A program made the translations under genes and the position numbers. Shown in pieces: positions 16,447 to 24,181 of a DNA stretch of 64,000 nucleotides; within the stretch, counting starts at the first letter, position 1; every line of letters begins with the position of its first letter. Source of the DNA: Billgrantia desiderata (GTDB lineage: Bacteria; Pseudomonadota; Gammaproteobacteria; Pseudomonadales; Halomonadaceae); contig JAAQTN010000007.1 in assembly GCA_011742915.1 (NCBI GenBank), forward strand, positions 91,021-155,020. The letters are read 5' to 3'. Under the pieces are notes generated by a model that was given only the letters and a program-made list of their open reading frames with translations, was not told the origin of the DNA and searched no databases.

Positions 16447-17504
16447 GGGGTGACGCCCTCCCTGGCGGTTCGCTCCTCGGTGAGGATGCGGTCGATGATG
16501 CGTCTGGCCTGTACGCCGCCGCCGTCGATGTTGAGCTTGAGCAGCTGGCGCTCCGGATAGCGCAGCAGGTTGCGCTGCTGGGCCTCGAGCATCTCCAGGT
16601 CCTCGGCGAAGATCTTGCCCTGGCCCTCGCGGATCTTTTCGGTGAGCTCGCCGTCCTCTGGCTTGAAGTTGCGCGCCATGCCCCAGAAGTACCAGATCGA
16701 GGTGTCGGTCTCGGGGGTAATGAAGTCGACCACGATGCTCGATGCCTTGACCGCGGCCGGGGCGTCGTAGCCGCCATTGCCGGCGTGGGCCACGCCCACC
16801 TCGATATGGACGTGGCTCGGCGGGGTGAAGCGGCAGATCTGCCAGCGATCCACCGGCACGTCGTCGGCCAGGCCGCAGCCGCGCAGTGCCGCCTGCCAGA
16901 AGGGCGGTGCCGGAATGTTTTCCATGTGGCGGCTGGTGATCACTTCGTCGCCCTCCACGGTGGTCTCGGGAGCGGCCTCCTCGATCTCCGGCTGGCCGAT
17001 GCTGGAGGCGTGCACGTAGGTCTCATGGGTCAGGTCCATGAGGTTGTCGATCATCAGGCGGTATTCGCAGTGGATGTGATAGAGCCCGCCGCCGTAGGCC
17101 CAGTCGGGGCTGTTGGCCCAGTGCAGCTCGGGGATCAGGCTCGGGTCGGCCTGTTCGGGATCCCCCGGCCACAGCCACACGAAGCCGTGGCGTTCCACCA
17201 CCGGGTAGGCGCGAATGCTGGGGAAGCCGCGCACGCGCTGGCCTGGCATGCCGGCGCACTTGCCGTCGCAGCCCATCTCCAGGCCGTGATAGCCGCACAC
17301 CAGCTTGCCGTCGCGGACGAAGCCCAGCGACAGCGGGGCGCCGCGGTGAGGGCAGAAGTCCTCCACTGCGGCAACGCGGCCTTCGTCGCCGCGAAAGAGT
17401 ACGATGGGCTCATTGCAGATGGTGCGTCCCAGCGGCTTGTCCGCGATCTCGTCCGGGGTGCAGACGACGTACCAGGTGTTCTTGGGGAAGGGGGGTTGAG
17501 TCAC
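16443..17504 (-). CDS. vanA: Vanillate O-demethylase oxygenase subunit
   Basis: A 353-residue Rieske non-heme iron oxygenase. The Rieske ligands are Cys51, His53, Cys70 and His73 (CPHRGAPLS ... CGYHG). The mononuclear iron site is in DNLMDLTHETYVH (His160, His165). MIDNLMDLTHETYVHASSIG and the overall length fit VanA. It removes the methyl group of vanillate as formaldehyde, giving protocatechuate. It is first in vanAB-dctP; the 124-bp repeat, two VanR-type operators and divergent vanR lie upstream. Formaldehyde produced here can be handled by the genes at the right end of the window. Confidence 0.94.
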   Translation of the reverse strand: MTQPPFPKNTWYVVCTPDEIADKPLGRTICNEPIVLFRGDEGRVAAVEDFCPHRGAPLSLGFVRDGKLVCGYHGLEMGCDGKCAGMPGQRVRGFPSIRAYPVVERHGFVWLWPGDPEQADPSLIPELHWANSPDWAYGGGLYHIHCEYRLMIDNLMDLTHETYVHASSIGQPEIEEAAPETTVEGDEVITSRHMENIPAPPFWQAALRGCGLADDVPVDRWQICRFTPPSHVHIEVGVAHAGNGGYDAPAAVKASSIVVDFITPETDTSIWYFWGMARNFKPEDGELTEKIREGQGKIFAEDLEMLEAQQRNLLRYPERQLLKLNIDGGGVQARRIIDRILTEERTAREGVTP

Positions 17505-17524
17505 GGTTCTCTCCTCGGGAGCAT

Positions 17525-17648
17525 GGATTTATTACTGCGCTCGATATCCTGGCCGCCGGCGGTGCTCGCTATCCTCATTGAGCTACAGTCAACTCCGGTA
17601 GCTGCGCTCCGGCGGCGGCCAGCCTCTCATCGCTCGCTACATAAATCA
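17525..17648 (+). repeat. Dispersed 124-bp repeat, copy 1 (vanA-vanR intergenic)
   Basis: About 90% identical (some 12 differences) to 53344-53468 in the same orientation. The ends form an imperfect inverted repeat, GATTTAT ... ATAAATC, extended inward by CTGGCCGCCGG and CGGCGGCCAG, so the whole unit can fold into one hairpin. No transposase is encoded. It behaves like a REP- or MITE-type element. Confidence 0.85.
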
Positions 17649-17677
17649 GTGCTCCCTTCTTTGCTGAGAATGTTATG

Positions 17678-17689
17678 TTTGGATCCAAA
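17678..17689. promoter_or_regulatory. VanR operator, perfect palindrome TTTGGATCCAAA
   Basis: A perfect 12-bp palindrome between vanA and vanR. It matches the known VanR operator core ATTGGATCCAAT of Caulobacter in the central ten bases, so it both supports the VanR call and marks a site for repression of vanAB. Confidence 0.8.
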
Positions 17690-17731
17690 GTAGAGCTTTT
17701 CAGCCTTGCAATGGTCAACTTATGCTTTAGT

Positions 17732-17739
17732 TGGATCCA
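17732..17739. promoter_or_regulatory. Second VanR operator core TGGATCCA
   Basis: TTAGTTGGATCCATTGTTAG contains the TGGATCCA core, 37 bp before the vanR start and about 50 bp from the first operator. This fits autoregulation of vanR. Confidence 0.65.
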
Positions 17740-17776
17740 TTGTTAGTTTCGAAAGGGCAGCAAGGGTGGTGATCGA

Positions 17777-18481
17777 GTGAGCGACAGCGACAAGAGCGTG
17801 GTGAGCCGGTTGCGCAAGCTGATTGGCGAGGGCTTCTATCAGCCCGGTGAACGTATCGGCGAGGTGGCGGTGGCGGAGCAACTGGGGGTCTCGCGCACCC
17901 CGGTGCGCCTGGCCTTCCGCACCCTGGAGCAGGAAGGGCTGCTGCAGCGGGCCGGCAAGCGCGGCTTCATGGTGCGGGAGTTCACCGAGGCGGACGTGCT
18001 CTGCGCGGTGGAGGTGCGCGGGGTGCTGGAGGGGCTGGCGGCACGGCGCCTGGCGGAGCAGGGGTTGAGCCCGGCGCTGGCCGAGGAGCTGACGGTTTGG
18101 ATCCAAAAGGGGCGCGAGCTGCTGGCCAAGGGCTACCTGGAGGAGCGTGACGTCGACGTCTGGAGCGAGCTCAATCGGCGCTTCCACGAAACCATCGTCG
18201 GCTCGGCCGGCAGCCCGGTGATCGGCGACGCCATCGCCCGCAACAACCATCTGCCCTTTGCCGCTGCGGATTCCATCGTCATCGACAGCGAGGCGCTCGA
18301 CCGCGAGTACCGCAAGCTGCAACTGGCTCAGACCCAGCACGAGCTGGTGTTCCAGGCGCTGCGCCACGGCGAGGGCGCCCGCGCCGAGATGCTGATGCGC
18401 GAGCACGCCTTCATCGGCCTGCGCTATGGGGAGTTGCTGGGGTTGGGACCCGGGCTCGGCCAGCCGCGAGCCGACGACTGA
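17777..18481 (+). CDS. vanR: GntR/FadR-type repressor of vanillate demethylase
   Basis: A 234-residue regulator with an N-terminal GntR winged helix (residues 8-75; GERIGEVAVAEQLGVSRTPVRLAFRTLEQEGLL is the signature) and a C-terminal all-helical FCD effector domain (about 80-220). It is divergent from vanA, and GGATCC palindromes of the VanR type lie in the shared promoter. VanR proteins repress vanAB until vanillate binds. GTG at 17768 is an alternative start, but ATG/GTG 17777 begins the conserved part. A third palindrome lies inside the gene at 18096-18107. Confidence 0.88.
   Translation: MSDSDKSVVSRLRKLIGEGFYQPGERIGEVAVAEQLGVSRTPVRLAFRTLEQEGLLQRAGKRGFMVREFTEADVLCAVEVRGVLEGLAARRLAEQGLSPALAEELTVWIQKGRELLAKGYLEERDVDVWSELNRRFHETIVGSAGSPVIGDAIARNNHLPFAAADSIVIDSEALDREYRKLQLAQTQHELVFQALRHGEGARAEMLMREHAFIGLRYGELLGLGPGLGQPRADD
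18096..18107. promoter_or_regulatory. VanR-type palindrome TTTGGATCCAAA inside vanR
   Basis: The same 12-bp palindrome as at 17678-17689, here encoding part of TVWIQK near residue 110 of VanR. An exact 12-base palindrome is unlikely by chance in GC-rich coding DNA and could be an auxiliary operator for looping or a roadblock. Confidence 0.5.
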
Positions 18482-18512
18482 GCGCTGCCCGGGGGCGTGA
18501 GCGTGTTTGCCG

Positions 18513-18548
18513 GGACAGGCGCACCGCCGGATGGCGCTGCACCTGTCC
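18513..18548. terminator. Hairpin between convergent vanR and alcohol dehydrogenase genes
   Basis: GGACAGGCGCA (18513-18523) pairs with TGCACCTGTCC (18538-18548) with one G-T pair. There is no clear T-run, so it is only a possible bidirectional terminator. Confidence 0.4.
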
Positions 18549-18570
18549 TGACTTCATGGAGCTGCTGGCT

Positions 18571-19683
18571 TCATAGCGGCGCGGGAAAGCGCACGATGGG
18601 TTTGACGACCCGGCCGTGCTCGGCATCGTCGATGGCCTGGTTGATCTGCTCGAACTCGTAGTAGGTCACCAGCCGGTCGAACGGGAAGCGGCCTCCTTCG
18701 TACAGGCGGATCAGCGCCGGGATGAAGTGATCCGGCAGCGAGTCGCCCTCGACGATGCCCCTCAGGCTGCGGCCCGCCGACATCATGTGGCTCAGATTCA
18801 GCTCCAGGGTGCTGCTGGGGTCCGAAGCGCCGAGGATGCCACAGGTACCGCGGGGCGCCAGTACCGCCACGGCCTGCTGGATGACCGGCGCCAGGCCAGT
18901 GGTATCCAGGGCGTGATCGACGCCCGCGCCGCCGGCGACCTGGCAGATCCGTTCCACCACCCCGGGCGAGTCGGCCACGAAGGCGTGGCTGGCGCCGAGT
19001 TCCAGGGCCAGTTCCAGACGCTGGCGGTTGCGGTCCACCGCGATGATGGTGGTCGCCCCGGCGACCACCCCGGCCATGATGGCCGACAGGCCGACCGACC
19101 CGGTACCGAACACCGCCAGCGAATCGCCCGGTGCGACCCGCAGCGAATTGAGCACCGCGCCGGCACCGGTTTGCACCCCGCAGGCCAGCGGCCCCAGCAG
19201 CTCCAGCGGGGCCGAGCGGGGCACCTTGACCACGTTGCGCTCATGGCACAGCGAGTGGCTGGCGAAGGAGGACTGGCCGAAGATGTTGCCGTACACCATC
19301 TTGCCCGCCTGGGACAGGCCGCTCGAGCCGTCCGCCCGGGTGCCGAGGAAGTTGCGCGGGAAGAAGTCGTGGCAGTAGCTGGCCTGGCCCTTGTCGCAGC
19401 TGGCGCAGTGGCCGCACGAGTTGTAGGTCATGACCACGTGATCGCCGACGGCGACCTTGGTGACGCCGCTGCCCACCTGCTCGACGATACCGGCTCCCTC
19501 ATGGCCCAGCACCACCGGCTGTGGCGTGGGGAGATGCTGATCGCGCATGACGATGTCGGTGTGGCAGATGCCGGTAGCCACCAGGCGCACCAGGATCTCA
19601 CCGCCCCGGGGTGGCTCCAGTTGCAGTGTCTCCAGGGAGAGCGGGGCCTGTGGCGCGCGGGCCACGGCTGCGTTGATTTCCAT
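18571..19683 (-). CDS. Zinc-dependent aryl-alcohol dehydrogenase (XylB/AreB type)
   Basis: A 370-residue medium-chain dehydrogenase. Catalytic zinc ligands start with Cys40 (GICHTD) and His61-Glu62 (GHEGAG). The four structural-zinc cysteines are Cys90, 93, 96 and 104. The NAD-binding motif is FGTGSVGLSAI near residues 192-202. The proportions match benzyl/aryl-alcohol dehydrogenases. The ATG at 19683 is chosen because GAGAGGAG lies eight bases upstream. It follows the aldehyde dehydrogenase gene by 14 bp, so the pair probably oxidises aryl alcohols such as vanillyl or coniferyl alcohol to the acids. The exact substrate is not determined. Confidence 0.88.
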   Translation of the reverse strand: MEINAAVARAPQAPLSLETLQLEPPRGGEILVRLVATGICHTDIVMRDQHLPTPQPVVLGHEGAGIVEQVGSGVTKVAVGDHVVMTYNSCGHCASCDKGQASYCHDFFPRNFLGTRADGSSGLSQAGKMVYGNIFGQSSFASHSLCHERNVVKVPRSAPLELLGPLACGVQTGAGAVLNSLRVAPGDSLAVFGTGSVGLSAIMAGVVAGATTIIAVDRNRQRLELALELGASHAFVADSPGVVERICQVAGGAGVDHALDTTGLAPVIQQAVAVLAPRGTCGILGASDPSSTLELNLSHMMSAGRSLRGIVEGDSLPDHFIPALIRLYEGGRFPFDRLVTYYEFEQINQAIDDAEHGRVVKPIVRFPAPL

Positions 19684-19697
19684 GGCGTACGCTCCTC

Positions 19698-21116
19698 TCA
19701 CGGGGCCGGCTTGGCGACCACCACCGACTGGATGGCGGTGTATTCGTTAAGCCCCGCCTCGGCAAACTCCACGCCGATGCCGGACTGCTTGTGGCCGCCG
19801 AAAGGGATGTGCGGCGCCATGGCAAAGTGCTGGTTGACCCAGGCGCTGCCCGTCTCCAGCCGGCTGGCGATGCGCTCGCCCCGCTCGACGTCCCGCGTCC
19901 AGACCGAGCCGCCCAGGCCATAGGGCGAGCGGTTGGCACGGCGTATCGCATCCTCGACGTCGTCGAAGCGCAGCAGCGAGCGCACCGGGCCGAAGATCTC
20001 CTCGTCCACCACCGGGTTGCCCTCCTCGATGTCGCGGATCAGTGTCGGTTCGACGTAATAGCCCGGGCCGTAGGTGCGACCGCCGGCGATGATGCGTCCG
20101 TACTGGGGGGCAAGCTCGAGCGTCCGCTTCACCGCCTCGAACTGACGGCGGTTCTGCACCGGGCCGAACTGGGTGGTCGGGTCCAGGCCATCGCCCACCT
20201 TGGCCGAGCGCGCCAGCTCGGCGAGCGCATCGCACATCGGCTCGTAGATGGCGGAGTGGATGTAGAGCCGCTTGATCGACATGCACACCTGGCCCGAGTT
20301 GACGAACGCCAGACCGAACAGCTGCGGGGCCACGGCCGCCACGTCGACGTCGTCGAGCACGATGGCGGCGTCGTTGCCGCCCAGCTCCAGGGTGAGGCGC
20401 TTCAGGCTGTCAGCGGCGGAGCGCATTACCGCGCGTCCGCTGGCGGTGGAGCCGGTGAAGGAGATCTTGTCGATGGCCGGATGGCCGGCCAGCAGCGGGC
20501 CGATGTCGCCGCCGTCCGGCACGACGTTGACCACTCCCGCTGGCACCAGGTCGGCGATGAGTTCGCCGAGGCGCAGCGTGGCGAGAGGCGTGGTGGGGCT
20601 CGGCTTGACCAGGCAGGTGTTGCCGGTGAGCAGCGCGGGGCCGAGCTTGTAGCAGGCCATCACCAGAGGAAAGTTCCAGGGCACGATGGCGGCCACCACG
20701 CCCAGCGGGCGGCGGTGCAGTTCGGCGCGCTGCTGCGCGTCGTCCTGCAGTATTCGCGGCGAGAGATCGGCATTGGCGAAATAGCGCAGGATCGCCGGTG
20801 CCTGAAAGGTTTCCACCTTGGAGCCTGCCAGGGGCTTGCCCTGCTCGAGGGTGATCAAGTGCTCCAGCTCCTCGGCATTCGCCTCGATGCGATCGGCGAT
20901 GGCAAGCAGCACCTGGCGCCGCCGCTCCAGCGGCGTATCCCGCCAGGCGGGCCAGGCCTCGCGGGCGGCGCGAATGGCACGCTCGGCCTCTTCGGGGGTG
21001 GCGCGGGGGCAGTAGGCCACTACCTCCTCGTTGCTGGGGTTGATCACCGCCATCTGGCGAGTGCCCGTGATCAATTCGCCGTCGATCAGAGCATGGAAGG
21101 CGTGGGAAGTGGACAT
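19698..21116 (-). CDS. NAD(P)-dependent aldehyde dehydrogenase, probably aryl aldehyde
   Basis: A 472-residue ALDH-superfamily enzyme with the full active site: Asn148 (PWNFP), Glu244 (LELGGND) and Cys278 (NSGQVCMS). The ATG at 21116 has AGGAG upstream. It is cotranscribed with the aryl-alcohol dehydrogenase and divergent from an AraC regulator. Vanillin, benzaldehyde or coniferyl aldehyde are reasonable substrates given the adjacent van genes, but the sequence also resembles general aldehyde dehydrogenases, so I leave the gene symbol open. Confidence 0.87.
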   Translation of the reverse strand: MSTSHAFHALIDGELITGTRQMAVINPSNEEVVAYCPRATPEEAERAIRAAREAWPAWRDTPLERRRQVLLAIADRIEANAEELEHLITLEQGKPLAGSKVETFQAPAILRYFANADLSPRILQDDAQQRAELHRRPLGVVAAIVPWNFPLVMACYKLGPALLTGNTCLVKPSPTTPLATLRLGELIADLVPAGVVNVVPDGGDIGPLLAGHPAIDKISFTGSTASGRAVMRSAADSLKRLTLELGGNDAAIVLDDVDVAAVAPQLFGLAFVNSGQVCMSIKRLYIHSAIYEPMCDALAELARSAKVGDGLDPTTQFGPVQNRRQFEAVKRTLELAPQYGRIIAGGRTYGPGYYVEPTLIRDIEEGNPVVDEEIFGPVRSLLRFDDVEDAIRRANRSPYGLGGSVWTRDVERGERIASRLETGSAWVNQHFAMAPHIPFGGHKQSGIGVEFAEAGLNEYTAIQSVVVAKPAP

Positions 21117-21348
21117 GGCGTGCTCCTGTTGTTGTCTACGTCTGTTGTTTACGTCTGCTGTTTCGTCCGGGGGTAACGACCATTCAGCCTCGCCATGCCA
21201 TGCCGGTCTTGCGTATCCGTGCAGAGACGTTGTCGAATCCTGCAGCGATCGCTTGCCAAGTCGGGTCGTCTTGGACCACTCTGTATGTCGAGTTTGTTGT
21301 AAGTGGCAATAAATAACGTCAATAACAATTGCTACGGAGACGCCGGAG
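21117..21348. promoter_or_regulatory. Divergent promoter region between aldehyde dehydrogenase and AraC genes
   Basis: 232 bp without a gene. The part nearest the AraC gene (21290-21340) is AT-rich and contains GTGGCAATAAATAACGTC and AATAACAATTGCTACG. CGGAGACGCCGGAG just before 21349 serves as ribosome site. I did not find either of the two shared promoter boxes. Confidence 0.4.
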
Positions 21349-22356
21349 ATGAACGCCTTCGCCCCTCGGCGCGATGCGCGTCCCGCTGGGATGCCGTCGC
21401 CAGCCCCATCCGACGCCAGCCTGCGTGCCACCAGCCTGCGCACCACCAGTCTGGAGCGCTTCGTCAGCGCCAGCGGCGCTCATCTGCCGCCTTTGGAGGT
21501 CGTACCTCAGACGCCGACATTCCGCGCCAGCCTGCGGGGCCGAAACCTGCACAGCGGTCAGCTGATTCAACTGGCCAGCTCACCGGTGCGGGTCACGCGT
21601 ACGCCGCGCCTGGCCAGTCACACCAGCGCCGACCACACCTTCAAGCTGGTGTGGCAACTGCAGGGTGGGGCCGAGATGGAGCAGGGCAACCGCACCATCC
21701 GCCTGGGGGCCGGGCAGATGGCGGTCTATCGCCTCTCGACGCCCTACCGCCTGCATACCTTCGGCGATTATCGCGTGCTGATGCTGAGCCTCGATCTGTC
21801 CGACATGCCGGAGTGGCGGCAGCTGGCCGAACGCTGCCAGGGGCAGGTGCTGCCGTGGGACGCCGCCGTGCAGGGAGCCCTGGCGGCGCTGCGTTCGCAG
21901 CTGGTGTGGGGTGACGACCCCATGGTGGCAAAGGTGGAGGAGGTGGCGCTCGAGCTCGTCTTCGACTTCCTCTGGCGGCGTCAACGCCAGCAGTTGCACT
22001 GCGCCCCCATGCCGAGCGAGCGGCTGGTCAGGGCGCGGCGCCTGGTGCTGGAGCGGCTCGCCGACCCGACCCTGGCGCCGGAGGATCTGGCCAGCGCCCT
22101 GAACCTGTCGATGCGCGCGCTCTACGACGAATTTCGTCGTCATCAGCTGGCGCCGCCGGCCACCTTCATTCGCGAGCTGCGTTTGGAGCGCTGCTATCTG
22201 GCGCTGCTGGACGCCGCGAATCGACGCAACACCATCACCCACATTGCCCTGGAGCATGGCTTCGTCGACGGCGCACACTTTGCCCGGATATTCCGCCAGC
22301 GCTACGGGCTCTCTCCCGTGGAGTTGCGCAAGCGGCAGGGGCCGCTGGAGCACTGA
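21349..22356 (+). CDS. AraC-family regulator, divergent from the aryl alcohol/aldehyde dehydrogenase operon
   Basis: A 335-residue protein with an N-terminal AraC-binding-like domain (about residues 50-215, FKLVWQLQGGAEMEQGNRTIRLGAGQMAVYRLSTPY) like that of FeaR-type regulators of aromatic aldehyde metabolism, and a C-terminal double HTH (about 225-330; ITHIALEHGFVDGAHFARIFRQRYGLSPVELRK). It probably activates the adjacent alcohol/aldehyde dehydrogenase operon in response to an aryl alcohol or aldehyde. That role is inferred from orientation. Confidence 0.85.
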   Translation: MNAFAPRRDARPAGMPSPAPSDASLRATSLRTTSLERFVSASGAHLPPLEVVPQTPTFRASLRGRNLHSGQLIQLASSPVRVTRTPRLASHTSADHTFKLVWQLQGGAEMEQGNRTIRLGAGQMAVYRLSTPYRLHTFGDYRVLMLSLDLSDMPEWRQLAERCQGQVLPWDAAVQGALAALRSQLVWGDDPMVAKVEEVALELVFDFLWRRQRQQLHCAPMPSERLVRARRLVLERLADPTLAPEDLASALNLSMRALYDEFRRHQLAPPATFIRELRLERCYLALLDAANRRNTITHIALEHGFVDGAHFARIFRQRYGLSPVELRKRQGPLEH

Positions 22357-22607
22357 GATCACGGCACGTTCCCTTGTCTCTGTCACGCCGCCTTTGAAAA
22401 GTCCAAATTAATATTCCTTTTGTCCTTTTTTATGGGCAAGTGGGTGCTTTTCCTTTGTCATAAGCAACGGAAAATCCAAGTGGCATAGACTAATGTCGAT
22501 TATCGAGAGGGGCAGTGGTGGGGTAGCTTAGTCGATAAGCCGAACGTGTGTTCGTTTTGCGAACAATGGCGCTGAGAATCGACTACAACGACCCCGGAGG
22601 CACCCTC
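22357..22607 (+). promoter_or_regulatory. Promoter region of the second TRAP operon with several conserved boxes
   Basis: 251 bp without a gene. GAAAAGTCCAA (22396-22406) also occurs at 26508-26518 before pobA, and GAAAATCCAAG (22470-22480) is a near repeat. GACTAATGTCG (22488-22498) is the GAC-N4-GTC box, 109 bp before the start. TGTTCGTTTTGCGAACA (22549-22565) is a perfect 6-5-6 inverted repeat 42 bp before the start. CGAAC-GTGT-GTTCG (22541-22554) overlaps it. CCGGAGG precedes the ATG. Confidence 0.6.
22549..22565. promoter_or_regulatory. IclR-type operator TGTTCG-N5-CGAACA
   Basis: A perfect 6-bp inverted repeat with a 5-base spacer TTTTG. Variants occur at 27932-27948, 33099-33115 and 3482-3498. 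The TTCG/CGAA core is like operators of IclR-family regulators (PcaR/PcaU/PobR types). No IclR gene is present in the window. Confidence 0.6.
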
Positions 22608-23642
22608 ATGAACCGTGTCCTGTCCCGCTGCCTGCTGGCGGCTTCCATCGCTGGGCTCACTGCCGCGTCCGCCGCGCAGGCCTCCACCACCCTGCGCATG
22701 TCGCACTTCTGGCCGGACGGTTCCGGCATCAACCAGGAGATCTTCCAGGCCTGGGCCGATGCCGTGCAGGAAGCCTCCGGCGGTGAGATCACGATCGAGA
22801 ACTATCCGTCCCAGACCCTGACCCGCGCCGACCAGGCCTATCAGGGCGCGGTCAACGGCATCTCCGACATCGCCATCACCGCCCAGGGCTACACCGCGGG
22901 TCGCTTCCCGCTGTCGCAGATCGTCGAGCTGCCGGGGGTTTCCGATACCGCCAGCCAGGGCGCCTGCATCCTGCAGACCCTCTACGACGACGGCCACATT
23001 GCCAGCGAGTACGACGACACCAAGGTGCTGTTCATGTTCACCACGGGGCCGGGCTACCTGCACACCGTAGATAACGACATTCAGTCGCCGGCCGACCTTT
23101 CCGGCCTGCGTATTCGCCGCCCCACTGCCGTGGCCGGCGAGATGCTCGAGCAGCTCGGCGCCCAGCCGGTCGGCATGCCGGCGCCGGACATCTACACCTC
23201 GCTGCAGCGCGGCGTGATCGACGGCCTGAGCTTCCCGTGGGAGGGCATGAAGGTCTTCCGTCTCAACGAGCTGGCCAACTACCACACCCAGGTGCCGTTC
23301 TACTCGCTGATCTTCGTCGCCACCATGAACCAGCGCAGCTTCGACCGCCTGAGCGAAGAGCAGCAGGCGGCCATCGAGGCCAACATGGGTATGCAGTGGA
23401 GCGAAGTGGCCGGCGGCGTGTTCGACGGCCTGGATGAAGCAGGCAAGCAGGAAGCCGAGGAGGCCGGGCACACCATCCGCGTGATCGACAACCCGCTCGA
23501 GCACGACGACTGGGCCGGTCCGCTCAAGGCGGGGATCGAGAACTACCTGAGCGAGCTCGAAGGCCGCGGCCTGGACAATGCTCGTGAAGTCTATGAAGCC
23601 GCCATGGCGGCGCGCGAGGCCTGCTCGGTCGAGCAGAGCTGA
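22608..23642 (+). CDS. TRAP transporter substrate-binding protein (DctP family), second system
   Basis: A 344-residue periplasmic receptor: signal peptide about 1-25 (cleavage after AAQA), then STTLRMSHFWPDGSG. ADLSGLRIRRPT carries the ligand-binding arginine region of DctP proteins. It is closely related to the orphan receptor at 14423-15433, roughly half the residues identical by eye. It is followed by dctQ and dctM. The ligand is probably an aromatic carboxylate such as 4-hydroxybenzoate or vanillate, given the flanking van and pob genes; this is inference. Confidence 0.9.
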   Translation: MNRVLSRCLLAASIAGLTAASAAQASTTLRMSHFWPDGSGINQEIFQAWADAVQEASGGEITIENYPSQTLTRADQAYQGAVNGISDIAITAQGYTAGRFPLSQIVELPGVSDTASQGACILQTLYDDGHIASEYDDTKVLFMFTTGPGYLHTVDNDIQSPADLSGLRIRRPTAVAGEMLEQLGAQPVGMPAPDIYTSLQRGVIDGLSFPWEGMKVFRLNELANYHTQVPFYSLIFVATMNQRSFDRLSEEQQAAIEANMGMQWSEVAGGVFDGLDEAGKQEAEEAGHTIRVIDNPLEHDDWAGPLKAGIENYLSELEGRGLDNAREVYEAAMAAREACSVEQS

Positions 23643-23656
23643 GCCGGGAGGCCGTG

Positions 23657-24181
23657 ATGCAACCCTTGCTTTTCGCAAGCCGCCAGCTGGCGCGCCTGTG
23701 CCTGCTGGTGGCAGGTCTGGCGCTGCTGGCGCTGATGAGCGTGACCATCGTCGACGTGCTGCTGCGCATGGCGTTCCGCCTCTCCGGCGGGGCGCTCAAC
23801 TGGAGCGTGATCGGCAGCGTCGAGCTGGTGCGCTATCTGCTGATGTTCTCGCTGCTGGCGGCCATGGCCGCCAGCGTGGAGCGCAGCCAGGTGGTGGTCG
23901 AGGCCTTCTCCCACGGCCTTTCGCCGGTGCTCAAGGAGCGCCTGGGCGGTCTGTTCCTGTTCGGCTTCGTGGTGCTGGGGACGGTCATGGCCATCGGCCT
24001 GTGGCAGGAGGCCGGTATCGCCTCCCAGCGCGGTCAGGTGACCCAGGATCTGCGAATCCCCATGGGGCCGATCTACCAGTTCGGTGCCGTGCTGTGCGCG
24101 CTGCTGGCGCTGCGCAGCCTGCTGCATGCCGTGCTGGGCGTCTTCTTCGCCACCGAGGGGGGAGGTGTCCACCATGAGTAG
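23657..24181 (+). CDS. TRAP transporter small permease (DctQ family), second system
   Basis: A 174-residue protein with four membrane segments (about 12-35, 52-75, 93-113, 135-158). The ATG at 23657 is preferred to a GTG three bases earlier because GGGAGG then sits at a workable distance. It starts 14 bp after the receptor gene and overlaps dctM by 8 bp. Confidence 0.88.
   Translation: MQPLLFASRQLARLCLLVAGLALLALMSVTIVDVLLRMAFRLSGGALNWSVIGSVELVRYLLMFSLLAAMAASVERSQVVVEAFSHGLSPVLKERLGGLFLFGFVVLGTVMAIGLWQEAGIASQRGQVTQDLRIPMGPIYQFGAVLCALLALRSLLHAVLGVFFATEGGGVHHE

Noticed and set aside
17525-17648. Small ORF within the dispersed repeat (LLLRSI-WPPAVL type peptide in both copies)
   Set aside because: The reading frames in the two copies continue into unrelated upstream sequence and lack their own start and ribosome site; conservation is explained by the DNA repeat itself.
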